Notes: generated by a model not told the origin, from the sequence alone. A DNA stretch of 64,000 nucleotides from Methylocystaceae bacterium (GCA_014190435.1 BJGJ01000005.1:1-64000), one strand, 5' to 3'. Positions 40,314 to 51,379 are shown, numbered from the stretch's first letter. Numbers and translations: made by a program.

Positions 40314-40679
40314 ATGGCAATTGGATCATCTTCAGCTGTTTTAACTATAAGCTCTGCGGCAATCGAGCGGTTGCGTGAAGTTCTAGCAAGCGCCAACACA
40401 GGGGAGGGACTGCGTGTTGCTGTTGAAAAAGGCGGCTGCGCAGGCATGTCGTATAAAATGGCTCTAGCAGAGCCCCAGCAGGGAGACGAGATTATAGATA
40501 CGGAAGGTGGGCGCGTTATTATTGATGCAAAGGCCATTCTCTATTTGATTGGGTCAATACTAGACGTAAAAACAACCCAGTTCTCGTCTACATTTGTTTT
40601 TGAAAATCCCAACCAAACTTCTGCTTGCGGTTGCGGAGAGAGTGTTGAACTTAAGCCGGCTGCGCCGCTGCATTCCTGA
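40314..40679 (+). CDS. sufA: A-type Fe-S carrier/scaffold protein (SufA/IscA/ErpA family)
   Basis: EKGGCAGMSYKM, FVFENPNQTSACGCGESV (conserved Cys and C-G-C). Confidence 0.92.
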   Translation: MAIGSSSAVLTISSAAIERLREVLASANTGEGLRVAVEKGGCAGMSYKMALAEPQQGDEIIDTEGGRVIIDAKAILYLIGSILDVKTTQFSSTFVFENPNQTSACGCGESVELKPAAPLHS

Positions 40680-40792
40680 TCCCTGACCGGGTGCCAGTGA
40701 CGCCATACTCGAAGATAATATACTCTAACTTAGTATTTTTTTAGTGCTTTTCTTATCAAACTGCGAAGAAGAAATGGAGATAAAGGTAGCCT

Positions 40793-40814
40793 CTAGGCTG
40801 ATGTTTTAGCCTAG
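40793..40814. promoter_or_regulatory. Hairpin CTAGGCT-GATGTTTT-AGCCTAG between sufA and gyrA
   Basis: Perfect 7-bp stem and 8-nt loop; followed by an A-run rather than a T-run on the + strand, so not a canonical terminator. Confidence 0.4.
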
Positions 40815-41000
40815 TCAAAAAAAAGAAAACGCAGCCGTCCATTTGTTTCAATGAGGCTTATAATTTATTCAATTGCCTTGCGGTGCCTCACTTCAAATAA
40901 TAAATCATAAGTCATTGAATATATTGTTGTATAACCTATAACAGCGACTGGCTTGAGTGAAAAGAATCGCTTATAGAATTAGATCTCTTTCTCCATCCAT

Positions 41001-43742
41001 TTGAGTGGCGGGATCTTGGCTGACAACGACTTAAACACCGAGGGTTCAGGTAAATCTGAACAGGATATCCGACCGGTTTCGATCGCAGATGAAATGAAGC
41101 GATCCTATCTGGATTACGCAATGAGCGTAATCGTTAGTCGTGCACTGCCTGACGTCAGAGATGGATTAAAGCCGGTTCATAGGCGCATCATGTTCTCAAT
41201 GAATGAGAACGGACATACGCCGGATAAGTCATATGTTAAATCTGCGCGTATTGTTGGTGATGTAATGGGTAGATATCACCCACATGGCGATGCGGCGATT
41301 TATGACGCCCTTGTGCGAATGGCCCAGCCTTTTTCTATGCGGCTCATGCTCGTCGATGGCCAGGGTAATTTTGGCTCTGTCGATAATGATCCGCCTGCGG
41401 CGATGCGCTATACCGAGTCTAGATTAGCTAAGCCGGCTCTAGCTTTGCTTGAGGACATCGATGAAGGAACGGTTGATTTCCAACCAAATTATGATGGCAA
41501 GGAACATGAGCCTGCCGTTCTGCCGGCGCGTTTCCCCAATCTTCTAGTAAATGGCGCAGGCGGCATCGCTGTCGGCATGGCGACCAATATTCCACCTCAT
41601 AATTTGGGCGAGATTATTGATGGTGCTATAGCGCTAATAGACAGGCCAGATCTTACAATCTCCGAATTAATGGAAATCATACCTGGTCCTGATTTTCCAA
41701 CAGCAGCGACAATTTTAGGAAGAGGCGGAATAAAGAGCGCTTATGCAACAGGGCGCGGCTCTGTAATTATGCGCGCTAAAGGCGAAATCGAGACGCTGCG
41801 AAAAGATAGAGAAGCGATTATTTTTACTGAAATTCCATACCAAGTTAACAAAGCGGCATTAATTGAGCGCATCGCTGAATTGGTTAGAGAAAAAAAGATT
41901 GAGGGCATATCTGATCTGCGAGATGAGTCAGATCGTGATGGCATGAGAATAGTCATTGAGTTGAAACGAGAAGCTGTTGCTGAAGTTGTTATGAACCAGT
42001 TGTGGCGACACACATCATTACAATCAAGTTTTTCAGTAAATATGATTGCATTAAATGGCGGTCGCCCCGAGCTATTAACACTTTCAGACGTGTTGAAAGC
42101 TTTTATAGATTTCAGAGAAACTGTTGTCACGCGACGAACAAAATATCGATTAGTCAAAGCAAGAGACAATGCCCATCTTCAAGTAGGTTTAGCAATAGCT
42201 GTCGCCAATATTGATGAAGTCATTAAGCTGATCCGCACATCTGCCGATGCCGCAACAGCAAGAGAATCTCTGATGATCCGGGATTGGTCAGCAAAAGATA
42301 TGGCGCCCTTAGTAGAACTCATCGCCGATCCGCGTCATAAACTATCCACTACAGGCACAATAAAATTATCTGAAGCCCAAGCGCGAGCAATACTAGATTT
42401 AAGACTCCAGCGCTTAACTGCGCTAGGTCGTGAAGAAATTGCGGAAGCTTTAAATAAACTCGCAGTAGAAATTGCTGACTATTTAGACATACTTGGTTCG
42501 CGCGAACGTTTGTTTAAAATTATCAAAGATGAAATGCTGGCAGTTAAAGAACTCTACGCCACGCCCAGACGCACAGAAATTGTCGAAGCCGATGGCGATG
42601 TTGACGATGAAGATCTGATCGCTCGCGAAGATATGGTCGTAACTGTATCCCACGCCGGCTATATCAAACGCGTGCCTCTTTCCACTTATCGCGCACAACG
42701 TCGTGGTGGTAAGGGACGGTCAGGCATGCAGACAAAGGACGAAGATTTTGTTCACCGTATTTTTGTCGCAAATACGCACACGCCGGTCTTGTTTTTCTCC
42801 TCATTTGGTAAAGCCTACAAAGAGAAGGTGTGGCGATTGCCGTTAGCTGCGCCCCAAGCGCGAGGAAAGGCGCTCGTTAATATGTTGCCACTCGATCCTG
42901 GAGAGCGCATCACAACGATTATGCCATTGCCCGAGGATGAGGCGAGTTGGGCGACGCTTGATGTCATATTCGCGACTACTGGCGGTACTATACGACGCAA
43001 TAAGCTCTCTGACTTTGTTGACGTTAGGCGCAATGGTCTAATTGCTATGAAGCTTGATGATGGTGAAGCCATTGTCGATGTGGCCACAGCAACAGAGAGA
43101 GATGATATTCTCCTCACAACTAAAGATGGACAGTGTATTCGTTTTGCTGCGCCAGAAGTGCGCGTATTTCAGGGTCGCACCTCAATGGGCGTGCGTGGTA
43201 TCGCATTAGCAGAAAATGACAAAGTTATTGCCTTATCTATCCTTACGCATTTTGATGCAACAAGTGATGAAAGAATTGCATACCTTCGGCGTGCTAATGC
43301 ACTGAGAAGACGTATGGGTGAAGATGTTTCAACTGATCTTGGAGCTGAAGGCGACGAGAACGTTTCAGATGTAGAGCTGACAGATGAACGTTTCGCTGCA
43401 ATGCAAGTGGCGGAGCAAATTATTCTTACTGTTTCAGAAAACGGTTATGGTAAACGTACGTCTTCATATGAATATCGGACGACTGGTCGTGGAGGCAAAG
43501 GGATTGTCGCCATGGCGGTCAATCCCCGGAATGGTAAATTAATAGCTGCTTTTCCTGTCTTACAAGATGATGAGATTATGCTCGTTACTGATGGCGGTCA
43601 GCTAATTCGTTGTCCAGTCGGTGGGATCCGTATAGCCGGTCGCGGCACTCAGGGCGTCATTGTGTTTAATACAGCGGAGGATGAGCGTGTTGTGTCTGTC
43701 GAACATATTGGCGATGTTGGCGCGCAAGTGGACGAGGAGTGA
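41001..43742 (+). CDS. gyrA: DNA gyrase subunit A
   Basis: [105 protein letters not shown]-terminal pinwheel repeats. Confidence 0.97.
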   Translation: MSGGILADNDLNTEGSGKSEQDIRPVSIADEMKRSYLDYAMSVIVSRALPDVRDGLKPVHRRIMFSMNENGHTPDKSYVKSARIVGDVMGRYHPHGDAAIYDALVRMAQPFSMRLMLVDGQGNFGSVDNDPPAAMRYTESRLAKPALALLEDIDEGTVDFQPNYDGKEHEPAVLPARFPNLLVNGAGGIAVGMATNIPPHNLGEIIDGAIALIDRPDLTISELMEIIPGPDFPTAATILGRGGIKSAYATGRGSVIMRAKGEIETLRKDREAIIFTEIPYQVNKAALIERIAELVREKKIEGISDLRDESDRDGMRIVIELKREAVAEVVMNQLWRHTSLQSSFSVNMIALNGGRPELLTLSDVLKAFIDFRETVVTRRTKYRLVKARDNAHLQVGLAIAVANIDEVIKLIRTSADAATARESLMIRDWSAKDMAPLVELIADPRHKLSTTGTIKLSEAQARAILDLRLQRLTALGREEIAEALNKLAVEIADYLDILGSRERLFKIIKDEMLAVKELYATPRRTEIVEADGDVDDEDLIAREDMVVTVSHAGYIKRVPLSTYRAQRRGGKGRSGMQTKDEDFVHRIFVANTHTPVLFFSSFGKAYKEKVWRLPLAAPQARGKALVNMLPLDPGERITTIMPLPEDEASWATLDVIFATTGGTIRRNKLSDFVDVRRNGLIAMKLDDGEAIVDVATATERDDILLTTKDGQCIRFAAPEVRVFQGRTSMGVRGIALAENDKVIALSILTHFDATSDERIAYLRRANALRRRMGEDVSTDLGAEGDENVSDVELTDERFAAMQVAEQIILTVSENGYGKRTSSYEYRTTGRGGKGIVAMAVNPRNGKLIAAFPVLQDDEIMLVTDGGQLIRCPVGGIRIAGRGTQGVIVFNTAEDERVVSVEHIGDVGAQVDEE

Positions 43743-43820
43743 ATTAGCTTTCCTGATATGATATTTCAAGGTGCGGATATGATGCTTTTTTTATACAATC
43801 AAATAAAGTAAGCTGTTTCT

Positions 43821-44315
43821 ATGTTAAAAATAGCTATATATTCAGGAACCTTTGATCCGTTAACAAACGGCCATTTACACATTATAAAAACAGCTGCAGA
43901 GCTATTTGATAAAATTATTGTCGCAATTGGCGTGAACCCTAGCAAAATACCTTTATTAAGTTTAAAAGATCGTCAAGATGTTTTAGAAAAAGTTTGCAAA
44001 AGAATTTCTTGCCAAAAAATTGAAATAATTTCTTTTGAAGGTCTCGTTGTTGATATTGCACTCTCTTATGATGCTAAATTTATTATACGAGGCCTGCGCG
44101 ACGATGGCGACTTCAATTATGAAATGCAAATGGCGGGGATGAATTCAACTCTTGCCCCAGAAATCCAGACAATATTCATACCCTCAGCAAGTAATATACG
44201 CCACATCAATTCAACACTTGTCCGACAAATTGCAAAATTAGACGGCGATGTCAGCTCATTTGTTCCGAAAGAAACAGATGATCTATTGCAGTATAAATTA
44301 AAAACAACAGTCTGA
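43821..44315 (+). CDS. coaD: Phosphopantetheine adenylyltransferase
   Basis: IYSGTFDPLTNGHLHIIKTAAELFDKIIVAIGVNPSK, IIRGLRDDGDFNYEMQMAGMN. Confidence 0.96.
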   Translation: MLKIAIYSGTFDPLTNGHLHIIKTAAELFDKIIVAIGVNPSKIPLLSLKDRQDVLEKVCKRISCQKIEIISFEGLVVDIALSYDAKFIIRGLRDDGDFNYEMQMAGMNSTLAPEIQTIFIPSASNIRHINSTLVRQIAKLDGDVSSFVPKETDDLLQYKLKTTV

Positions 44316-44322
44316 AATTATA

Positions 44323-44892
44323 ATGGGAGGTAATATGAAAAATATTGGATATAGACTATCAATACTAATCGCCTTCTTAATGTTGATGAGCTTTTACTCC
44401 ACAGCTTATGCAGAAGACGCGCATACACTCTATCTAGATACAAAAGACGGTAGAATAACAATTCAGCTTCGCCCCGATCTTGCCCCAAAACACGTTGAGC
44501 GTATTGAGAAACTAGCGAAAGAACACTTTTATGATGGGATTGTTTTTCATCGCGTCATCGATGGTTTTATGGCCCAAGCTGGAGATCCAACAGGAACGGG
44601 ACTTAGTGGATCGCGTTATCTTGATCTAAAAGCAGAATTTACAGATACCCCCTTTAAGAGAGGGTCTCTTGGAATGGCTAGAGATCCCAGTGATAAGGAT
44701 TCTGCTAATTCTCAATTTTTTATATGTCTAGCCGATCAGCCGCAACTAAATGGTAAATATACAAATTTTGGCGAAGTCGTTAGTGGAATGGATCTAGTTG
44801 ATAAGATTAAAAAAGGGTCTAAATCTGAAAATGGCAAAGTCACGGATCCTGATAAAATTATAAAACTAAGAGTAGCGGGCGATAATAGCTGA
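44323..44892 (+). CDS. Cyclophilin-type peptidyl-prolyl isomerase, predicted exported
   Basis: Signal-peptide-like N-terminus; FYDGIVFHRVIDGFMAQAGDPTGTGLSGS, DSANSQFFICL. Confidence 0.92.
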   Translation: MGGNMKNIGYRLSILIAFLMLMSFYSTAYAEDAHTLYLDTKDGRITIQLRPDLAPKHVERIEKLAKEHFYDGIVFHRVIDGFMAQAGDPTGTGLSGSRYLDLKAEFTDTPFKRGSLGMARDPSDKDSANSQFFICLADQPQLNGKYTNFGEVVSGMDLVDKIKKGSKSENGKVTDPDKIIKLRVAGDNS

Positions 44893-44933
44893 AATTTCTC
44901 AGCCTATCATCACACCAATAAAATCATGGTTTT

Positions 44934-45407
44934 TTGCTGATTGGAGTTAATATGATAAGTGAGATGAATACATTAACTTTGGAGACTACACAGGGCTCTG
45001 TTGTTATAAAATTAAAGCCAGAGCTTGCGCCAAACCATGTCGCCCATATCAAAAAACTCGTAAGTGAAGGCTTTTATGACGGAATAGTCTTTCACCGAGT
45101 TATAGATGGGTTTATGGCTCAAACAGGGTGTCCTCTTGGCACAGGAACGGGTGGATCAAAGTATCCAAATCTCACGCAAGAATTTAATGATGCACCGCAT
45201 GTTAGAGGGACATGTTCTATGGCGCGCGCCTCGCATCCAGACACAGCTAATTCACAGTTCTTTATATGCTTTAAAGAATCTCGTTTTCTAGACCGTCAGT
45301 ATACAGTCTGGGGCGAGGTGACTTCGGGTATGGAGAACGTAGATAAACTGAAACGAGGGGAACCTGTGCGTGATCCAGATAAAATCCTCAAGGCTACACT
45401 TAACTAG
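44934..45407 (+). CDS. Cyclophilin-type peptidyl-prolyl isomerase, predicted cytoplasmic
   Basis: FYDGIVFHRVIDGFMAQTGCPLGTGTGGSKYPNL, DTANSQFFICF; no signal peptide. Confidence 0.92.
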   Translation: MLIGVNMISEMNTLTLETTQGSVVIKLKPELAPNHVAHIKKLVSEGFYDGIVFHRVIDGFMAQTGCPLGTGTGGSKYPNLTQEFNDAPHVRGTCSMARASHPDTANSQFFICFKESRFLDRQYTVWGEVTSGMENVDKLKRGEPVRDPDKILKATLN

Positions 45408-45429
45408 TAGTAAAGGCGCCTCTAAGAAT

Positions 45430-45452
45430 GGCCAGCTTTCTGGCCGTTTTTT
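45430..45452 (+). terminator. Rho-independent terminator-like hairpin downstream of the second cyclophilin gene
   Basis: GGCCAG-CTTT-CTGGCC followed by GTTTTTT; 22 nt after the ppi stop and 16 nt before queA ATG. Confidence 0.8.
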
Positions 45453-45468
45453 ATATAGATAAATAGTA

Positions 45469-46530
45469 ATGCTCGTTGATCAGTTTAATTTTGATCTTCC
45501 TGAAGATCGAATTGCGTTAAGACCTATGCGGCCGCGCGATGCGGCGCGCATGCTTATTGTCTCGCCAAATAATCAATTTTTGGATAAACAAGTATCAGAT
45601 CTTCCATTTATGCTTCGTCCTGGTGACGCTCTCGTTATCAATAATACCAAAGTTATACATGCAAGATTGAAAGGTGAAAGATTCCGAAACGGCGTTAAAG
45701 CTGCCATTGAAGCAACACTTATAGAAAAATTAAACGAGCAGAGCTGGATAGCTTTAATAAAACCGGCAAAAAAACTTCAAGTTGGAGATATTGTCAAATT
45801 CTATTCAGATCGTATCTCTATTGAAGCAAAAGTGGAAAATAAAGAAGATGGCGGTCAGGTGACGCTTATATTCGACCATACATCGAATGATCTTGATAAA
45901 ATCATTGAACTAATTGGTGCGCCACCGCTTCCACCATATATAGCCGGAAAAAGACCAGCAGATAAGCAAGACGAGTTAGATTATCAAACTTATTTTGCTT
46001 CAAAACCTGGAGCTATTGCGGCGCCAACAGCCGGTCTTCACTTTACAAAAGAACTTATAAATAAATTATTGCAATCGGATATAAAAATATTCTCAATAAC
46101 ACTTCATGTAGGAGCCGGAACATTTGTACCAGTTAAGGTGGAGGACACGAAAGATCATATTATGCAGAGGGAATTTGCATATATTGATAAAGAAACAGCT
46201 AATCAACTTAATAGAGTTAAAAATGATGGCGGTAGAATTGTCGCAGTAGGCACTACTGCTTTGAGAGTTCTCGAGAGCGCTAGTAATGAAAACGGGTACA
46301 TAAGCTCATATAGTGATTTTACAGATATATTTATAACGCCAGGCTATAAATTTAAATTTACTGATCTACTACTAACAAATTTCCATTTGCCTAAATCTAC
46401 ACTTTTTATGCTTGTAAGCGCTTTTTCTGGATTATCAACTATGCACCTAGCTTATAGCTATGCCATAAAAAATAAATATAGATTTTATTCATATGGTGAT
46501 GCCTGTTTGTTAACTCGAGAGCAAATATGA
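45469..46530 (+). CDS. queA: S-adenosylmethionine:tRNA ribosyltransferase-isomerase
   Basis: FNFDLPEDRIALRPMRPRDAARML, VINNTKVIHARL, GAIAAPTAGLHFT, LHVGAGTFVPVK, TDLLLTNFHLPKSTLFMLVSAF. Confidence 0.96.
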   Translation: MLVDQFNFDLPEDRIALRPMRPRDAARMLIVSPNNQFLDKQVSDLPFMLRPGDALVINNTKVIHARLKGERFRNGVKAAIEATLIEKLNEQSWIALIKPAKKLQVGDIVKFYSDRISIEAKVENKEDGGQVTLIFDHTSNDLDKIIELIGAPPLPPYIAGKRPADKQDELDYQTYFASKPGAIAAPTAGLHFTKELINKLLQSDIKIFSITLHVGAGTFVPVKVEDTKDHIMQREFAYIDKETANQLNRVKNDGGRIVAVGTTALRVLESASNENGYISSYSDFTDIFITPGYKFKFTDLLLTNFHLPKSTLFMLVSAFSGLSTMHLAYSYAIKNKYRFYSYGDACLLTREQI

Positions 46531-46881
46531 ATGAATGAATATATTTATTATCGATTAATTGCTCAGTGGTGTGAGGATCCTCATGTAGCTATTTTCACAA
46601 TGGATTTACAAATAATTGATAATTTAATTTCCTCCAATTGGGATATTTTTGGCTCATTTGATCTTGATGGCGTAAATATGCGCCCCTTTGTTTTAAGAAA
46701 AAATGGCCAAATAGATTTTGGCTCTTTAGAGCCTATTAAATGGACCACAAATTTAAGGAGTATCAAGCTCGTGATTGGTAATATTTTTTATATATCTTTT
46801 AATGATCAGGATTCAGGGACATATAAAATCGTTAAAATTGCCGCGCTAGGACAAAAGAGAAGTCGTCCAAATGTCCCTTAA
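46531..46881 (+). CDS. Hypothetical protein between queA and tgt
   Basis: 116-aa ORF starting directly after the queA stop and overlapping the tgt start by 11 nt; no recognised family. Confidence 0.65.
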   Translation: MNEYIYYRLIAQWCEDPHVAIFTMDLQIIDNLISSNWDIFGSFDLDGVNMRPFVLRKNGQIDFGSLEPIKWTTNLRSIKLVIGNIFYISFNDQDSGTYKIVKIAALGQKRSRPNVP

Positions 46882-47986
46882 ATTTACGGTTCAATCCACA
46901 GATAAAAATGCCCGCACCGGCATAATTACAACGAGCCGAGGAGTGATAAAAACACCTGTATTTATGCCTGTTGGGACGGCCGCAACCGTAAAGGCGATGG
47001 TTTTGGATGATGTTCGTTTAGCTGGAGCGGATATCATCCTTGGTAATGTCTATCATCTTATGTTGCGGCCCGGCGCAGAACGAATAGCCCGACTAGGCGG
47101 ATTACATAAATTCATGAATTGGCCATACCCAATTTTAACAGACTCGGGTGGGTTTCAAGTTATGTCGCTTTCTAAATTGAGAAAATTGTCAGAAGAAGGA
47201 GTAGTTTTCCAATCCCATATTGATGGATCAAAACATTTATTGTCGCCTGAAAGATCCCTAGAAATTCAGGATTTGTTGGGTTCAGATATTCAAATGCAAT
47301 TTGATGAATGTATTAAACTACCATGCTCTGATGATGAGGCGTCTCGGGCAATGAATTTATCGTTGCGATGGGCAGCCCGATCGCGAGAAGCGTTCCACAA
47401 TGTTGATGGGCGAGGAATTTTCGGAATTGTTCAAGGCGGATCGAATAAAGAATTGCGACATCAAAGCGCAAAATTTTTAGCGGAAATGGATTTTGATGGA
47501 CTAGCCGTGGGCGGATTAGCAGTAGGTGAACCCCAGCAGATTATGTTAGAAATGCTAGAGTCAACCCTTCCTCATCTTCCAACAAATAAACCACATTATT
47601 TAATGGGTGTGGGTACTCCCGATGATATCATCAAGGCTGTCTGTCGCGGTATAGATATGTTTGATTGTGTCATGCCAACAAGGGCAGGGAGACATGGCTT
47701 AGCATATACGCGATATGGCGCAATTAATATAAGAAATGCTAAATATGCAGATGATCCTCGTCCTTTAGACCCTCAATCAGCCTGCGTCGCGACTAATGGC
47801 TATTCTCGCGCCTATCTCCATCATTTGGTCAGATCACATGAGATTTTAGGAATGATGTTATTAACACAATCGAATATTGCTTATTATCTCAATTTAATGC
47901 AGGGCATTAGAGATGCTATTACTAATAAATCCTTTGAAGAATTTGCCCTAAAAACTACAGAAGATTGGAAAACAGGCGATATTTAA
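46871..47986 (+). CDS. tgt: tRNA-guanine transglycosylase
   Basis: [83 protein letters not shown]. Confidence 0.97.
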   Translation: MSLKFTVQSTDKNARTGIITTSRGVIKTPVFMPVGTAATVKAMVLDDVRLAGADIILGNVYHLMLRPGAERIARLGGLHKFMNWPYPILTDSGGFQVMSLSKLRKLSEEGVVFQSHIDGSKHLLSPERSLEIQDLLGSDIQMQFDECIKLPCSDDEASRAMNLSLRWAARSREAFHNVDGRGIFGIVQGGSNKELRHQSAKFLAEMDFDGLAVGGLAVGEPQQIMLEMLESTLPHLPTNKPHYLMGVGTPDDIIKAVCRGIDMFDCVMPTRAGRHGLAYTRYGAINIRNAKYADDPRPLDPQSACVATNGYSRAYLHHLVRSHEILGMMLLTQSNIAYYLNLMQGIRDAITNKSFEEFALKTTEDWKTGDI

Positions 47987-48027
47987 ATGATCATTTTTAA
48001 TTCCTATTTCATGGGTTTTCAATAATC

Positions 48028-49239
48028 ATGATCAAGCATATTAATAATAAAAAAATTAAGTCATTTTTAAAAGAGATTGTAGAATTTAATAATTTCAATA
48101 AGAAAACCGTCAAATTTCAAGATGAAGATATAACCTATTTTATCAATGAATATTGGACTTCAAAACAGCGTGCATGTTCAAATTTACACGAAATAAGCTA
48201 TAGAGCTTGCTTTAAACCCCAACTTCCTGAGTTTTTCATACAAAGATTAACTCACAAAGGACATCGAGTTTATGATCCATTTATGGGAAGAGGAACAACG
48301 CCTATACAGTCAGCCTTAATGGGAAGACAAGCTGCAGGTTCAGATATTAATCCACTTTCTTTGCTTTTAACTAGGCCCAGAATTAATCCTCCAAAAATAG
48401 AAGAAATTAAATTTAGATTAGATAGTTTGGATTTAGCAGGTAAAACTGCAGCAGAATTGCGTGAGGATCTACTGCCTTTTTTTCATATAAAAACTTTAAA
48501 TCAAATCTGCTTTTTAAGACAATTTCTTTTAGAGACAACGCCGATTACTGGAAAGGTAGATCCAATTAATGACTGGATCAGAATGGTAGCTGTAAGCAGA
48601 CTGACAGGGCATTCGCCTGGATTCTTTTCTACATATACATTACCTCCAAATCAGGCAGTATCTATAGAATCACAAATAAAAATAAATAAAAAACGCAATC
48701 AAATAGCAGAAGAAAAGGATATAGGTTCTCTCATCTATAAAAAATCAAAATTTCTTCTAAAAAATTATACCCCTATTATTGCAAATAAATCAGATTTGTT
48801 TATTTCTGAGGCTTATAATTTAACTCATCTAAAAGATAACTCAATAGATTTAGTTGTTACATCTCCGCCGTTTTTAAACATTGTCAATTATAAGTTAGAC
48901 AACTGGATGCGTAATTGGTTTGCTGGTGTAAATGAAAATATCAATATATCTCACATAGGTAATTTAAATGAATGGACTCAAATGATCCATATTGTAATTA
49001 AAGAACTCGCGCGCGTTATTAAGCCTGGCGGGTTTTTGGCGTTTGAAGTAGGGGAGGTGAAAGGGGGAAAATATAACCTAGAAAAAAATGTTTGGCATTG
49101 TATGAATAATCTACCTTTTGACCGCTTATGTATCATTATCAATCAACAGAATTTCACTAAAACAGCAAACTGCTGGGGCATCAGCAATAACGAACGTGGC
49201 GTAAATACAAATAGAATTGTTGTTGCCCAAAAAACTTAG
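48028..49239 (+). CDS. DNA methyltransferase (amino-methyltransferase type, N4/N6), orphan
   Basis: SAM motif DPFMGRGTTPIQSALMGRQAAGSDINPLS and catalytic LVVTSPPFLNIVNYKLDNWMRNWF; no adjacent restriction endonuclease. Confidence 0.8.
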   Translation: MIKHINNKKIKSFLKEIVEFNNFNKKTVKFQDEDITYFINEYWTSKQRACSNLHEISYRACFKPQLPEFFIQRLTHKGHRVYDPFMGRGTTPIQSALMGRQAAGSDINPLSLLLTRPRINPPKIEEIKFRLDSLDLAGKTAAELREDLLPFFHIKTLNQICFLRQFLLETTPITGKVDPINDWIRMVAVSRLTGHSPGFFSTYTLPPNQAVSIESQIKINKKRNQIAEEKDIGSLIYKKSKFLLKNYTPIIANKSDLFISEAYNLTHLKDNSIDLVVTSPPFLNIVNYKLDNWMRNWFAGVNENINISHIGNLNEWTQMIHIVIKELARVIKPGGFLAFEVGEVKGGKYNLEKNVWHCMNNLPFDRLCIIINQQNFTKTANCWGISNNERGVNTNRIVVAQKT

Positions 49240-51347
49240 CCTGCGCGTAATAACCTTAAGGCATCATCTTTTTCAAACAAATACAGTAAAATTCGCAGGG
49301 CTTGACCTCGGTTGCTTAATAAATTTGGATCCTTATTAAGAATAACGTTTGAGTAATCGTGGGCAACAGCAAGCAATCGAGCATGCTCTTTCAAATTTGC
49401 CACTATGAAACTAGGTAATCCTGCCTGTTTTGTTCCTAGTATTTCTCCTTCACCGCGTAATCTTAAATCCTCTTCTGCAATTCGAAAACCGTCTTGTGTT
49501 TGACGAATCATCATTAATCTAGATTTTGCCATTTCGCCTAACGGCGGTTTATATAACAAGATACAACTGGACTTAATGCTCCCTCGACCTACGCGTCCTC
49601 TTAATTGATGTAATTGCGATAGGCCAAATCTTTCTGCATGTTCAATTACGATAATGTTTGCAGTAGGAACGTCAACCCCTACCTCAATAACTGTTGTCGC
49701 CACTAGAATTTTGGTTTTACCAAACTTAAATAATTCCATAGCATGATTTTTGTCATCATTTTTCATTTTGCCATGTATCAGTCCAACACTATCGCCAAAA
49801 ATTGACTGTAAATAACTTAGGCGATCTTGTGCTGCGGATAGATCTAATTCATCATTTTCTTCAACAAGAGGGCATACCCAATAAGCTTGTGAGCCTTTAA
49901 TGATTGCCCTGCGTAGAGCTTCTATAATTTCATCTAGTCTAGATATTGGTAATGCCCTTGTATCGATATCTGATCGATTTATCGGTTTTTCATCAAGGAT
50001 TGATATATCCATATCGCCAAAGGTTGTCAGAGCAAGAGTTCTCGGTATTGGCGTAGCGGTCATAACCAAAAGATCTACTGCTTCCCCTTTGTTTGAAAGC
50101 AATAATCTTTGTTCAACGCCAAATCTGTGCTGTTCATCGATTATTGCTATTCCTAAGGATTTAAATTCTATTGTATCTTGTAGTATTGCATGTGTGCCAA
50201 TTATTATATTTATTTGACCTTGGGCCAATTTATCGACAATGTCTTTTCTTTTTGAATTAGACAATTTACCCGTTAACAATTCTATTTTAATTTCTGTATT
50301 TTTTAGAATTTTTTTTATATTTTCAAAATGTTGCCTCGCTAAAATTTCTGTTGGAGCCATAAAAGCTGCTTGCTCGCCACCTTCTACTACATAAAGCATG
50401 GATAATAGTGAAATAATAGTTTTACCTGAACCAACATCACCTTGTACGAGACGAAGCATTTTATTATTTGACATCAAATCCATTTTAATTTCGTTTAATA
50501 CATTTTTTTGAGCACTTGTTAAACTATAAGGTAACGTATTAATAATTTTGGCTAAAAGATTATCAGAGATGTTTCTCTTTTCTCGATAAACACGTTTTAT
50601 TCTTGCTCTTATTAAACCTAATGCTAATTGACCTGCTAGTAATTCATCCAGAGCTAATCGTTGTCGAGACGCATGCTTAGGTGATAGAGCAAAAATATTT
50701 TCTGGTCTGTGGACTGACATTATTGCCACATAAAAACTAGGCAGCTTAAAAGATTTCAATACGTTTGGTTCATGCCACTCATCAAAATTTGGTAATTTTT
50801 CAAGCGCATAATCTGTAGCTTTAGTAATATATCTTGGAAACAGTCCTTGAGTAAGTCGATAAACAGGCTCTACTTGAGGTAATTTGAGAAACGCCTCTTC
50901 ATCAAGTATTCGATCTGGATGAACAATTTGAAGATGACGATCGTATATTTCAATTTTTCCAGAAACCCATCGAGTGGACCCAATAGGGAGACTTTTCATA
51001 AGCCATTCAGGATTGGCTCGGAAAAATAAAAGATCTAACTCACCACTATCATCTCTTACGATAACTCTTATAGGAGTTGTTTTATTTATTATTTTACTTA
51101 TTTTATATTCTATCACCACAACTTTTATCACAACAATTTTATCAATAATTGCATCTGCAATTAATACTCGGTGACTCCGATCTATTATATTTATCGGTAA
51201 ATTAAAAAGTATATCAATAATTCTCGCTTGTGAGATTTGCTGACGAGATGGCGCTAACAATCTATTAATTAAATTCGCCGTTTTCTCACCTATGCCAGGG
51301 ATTGCGGCAACACGTCCAAATAACGGAGTGAGCAGGTCAGGGCGCAT
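49236..51347 (-). CDS. recG: ATP-dependent DNA helicase RecG
   Basis: RLVQGDVGSGKTIISLLSMLYVVEGGEQAAFMAPTEILARQHF, IIDEQHRFGVEQRL, VMTATPIPRTLALTTFGDMDISILDEKP, QLRGRVGRG. Confidence 0.97.
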   Translation of the reverse strand: MRPDLLTPLFGRVAAIPGIGEKTANLINRLLAPSRQQISQARIIDILFNLPINIIDRSHRVLIADAIIDKIVVIKVVVIEYKISKIINKTTPIRVIVRDDSGELDLLFFRANPEWLMKSLPIGSTRWVSGKIEIYDRHLQIVHPDRILDEEAFLKLPQVEPVYRLTQGLFPRYITKATDYALEKLPNFDEWHEPNVLKSFKLPSFYVAIMSVHRPENIFALSPKHASRQRLALDELLAGQLALGLIRARIKRVYREKRNISDNLLAKIINTLPYSLTSAQKNVLNEIKMDLMSNNKMLRLVQGDVGSGKTIISLLSMLYVVEGGEQAAFMAPTEILARQHFENIKKILKNTEIKIELLTGKLSNSKRKDIVDKLAQGQINIIIGTHAILQDTIEFKSLGIAIIDEQHRFGVEQRLLLSNKGEAVDLLVMTATPIPRTLALTTFGDMDISILDEKPINRSDIDTRALPISRLDEIIEALRRAIIKGSQAYWVCPLVEENDELDLSAAQDRLSYLQSIFGDSVGLIHGKMKNDDKNHAMELFKFGKTKILVATTVIEVGVDVPTANIIVIEHAERFGLSQLHQLRGRVGRGSIKSSCILLYKPPLGEMAKSRLMMIRQTQDGFRIAEEDLRLRGEGEILGTKQAGLPSFIVANLKEHARLLAVAHDYSNVILNKDPNLLSNRGQALRILLYLFEKDDALRLLRAG

Positions 51348-51379
51348 AGGATTTATTTCCTATAATAATTTTTGTTGAG

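Noticed and set aside
40157-40537. 126-aa minus ORF across sufT/sufA
   Set aside because: Antisense to two well-supported genes.
41741-42169. 142-aa minus ORF inside gyrA
   Set aside because: Antisense to a strongly conserved coding frame; no independent evidence.
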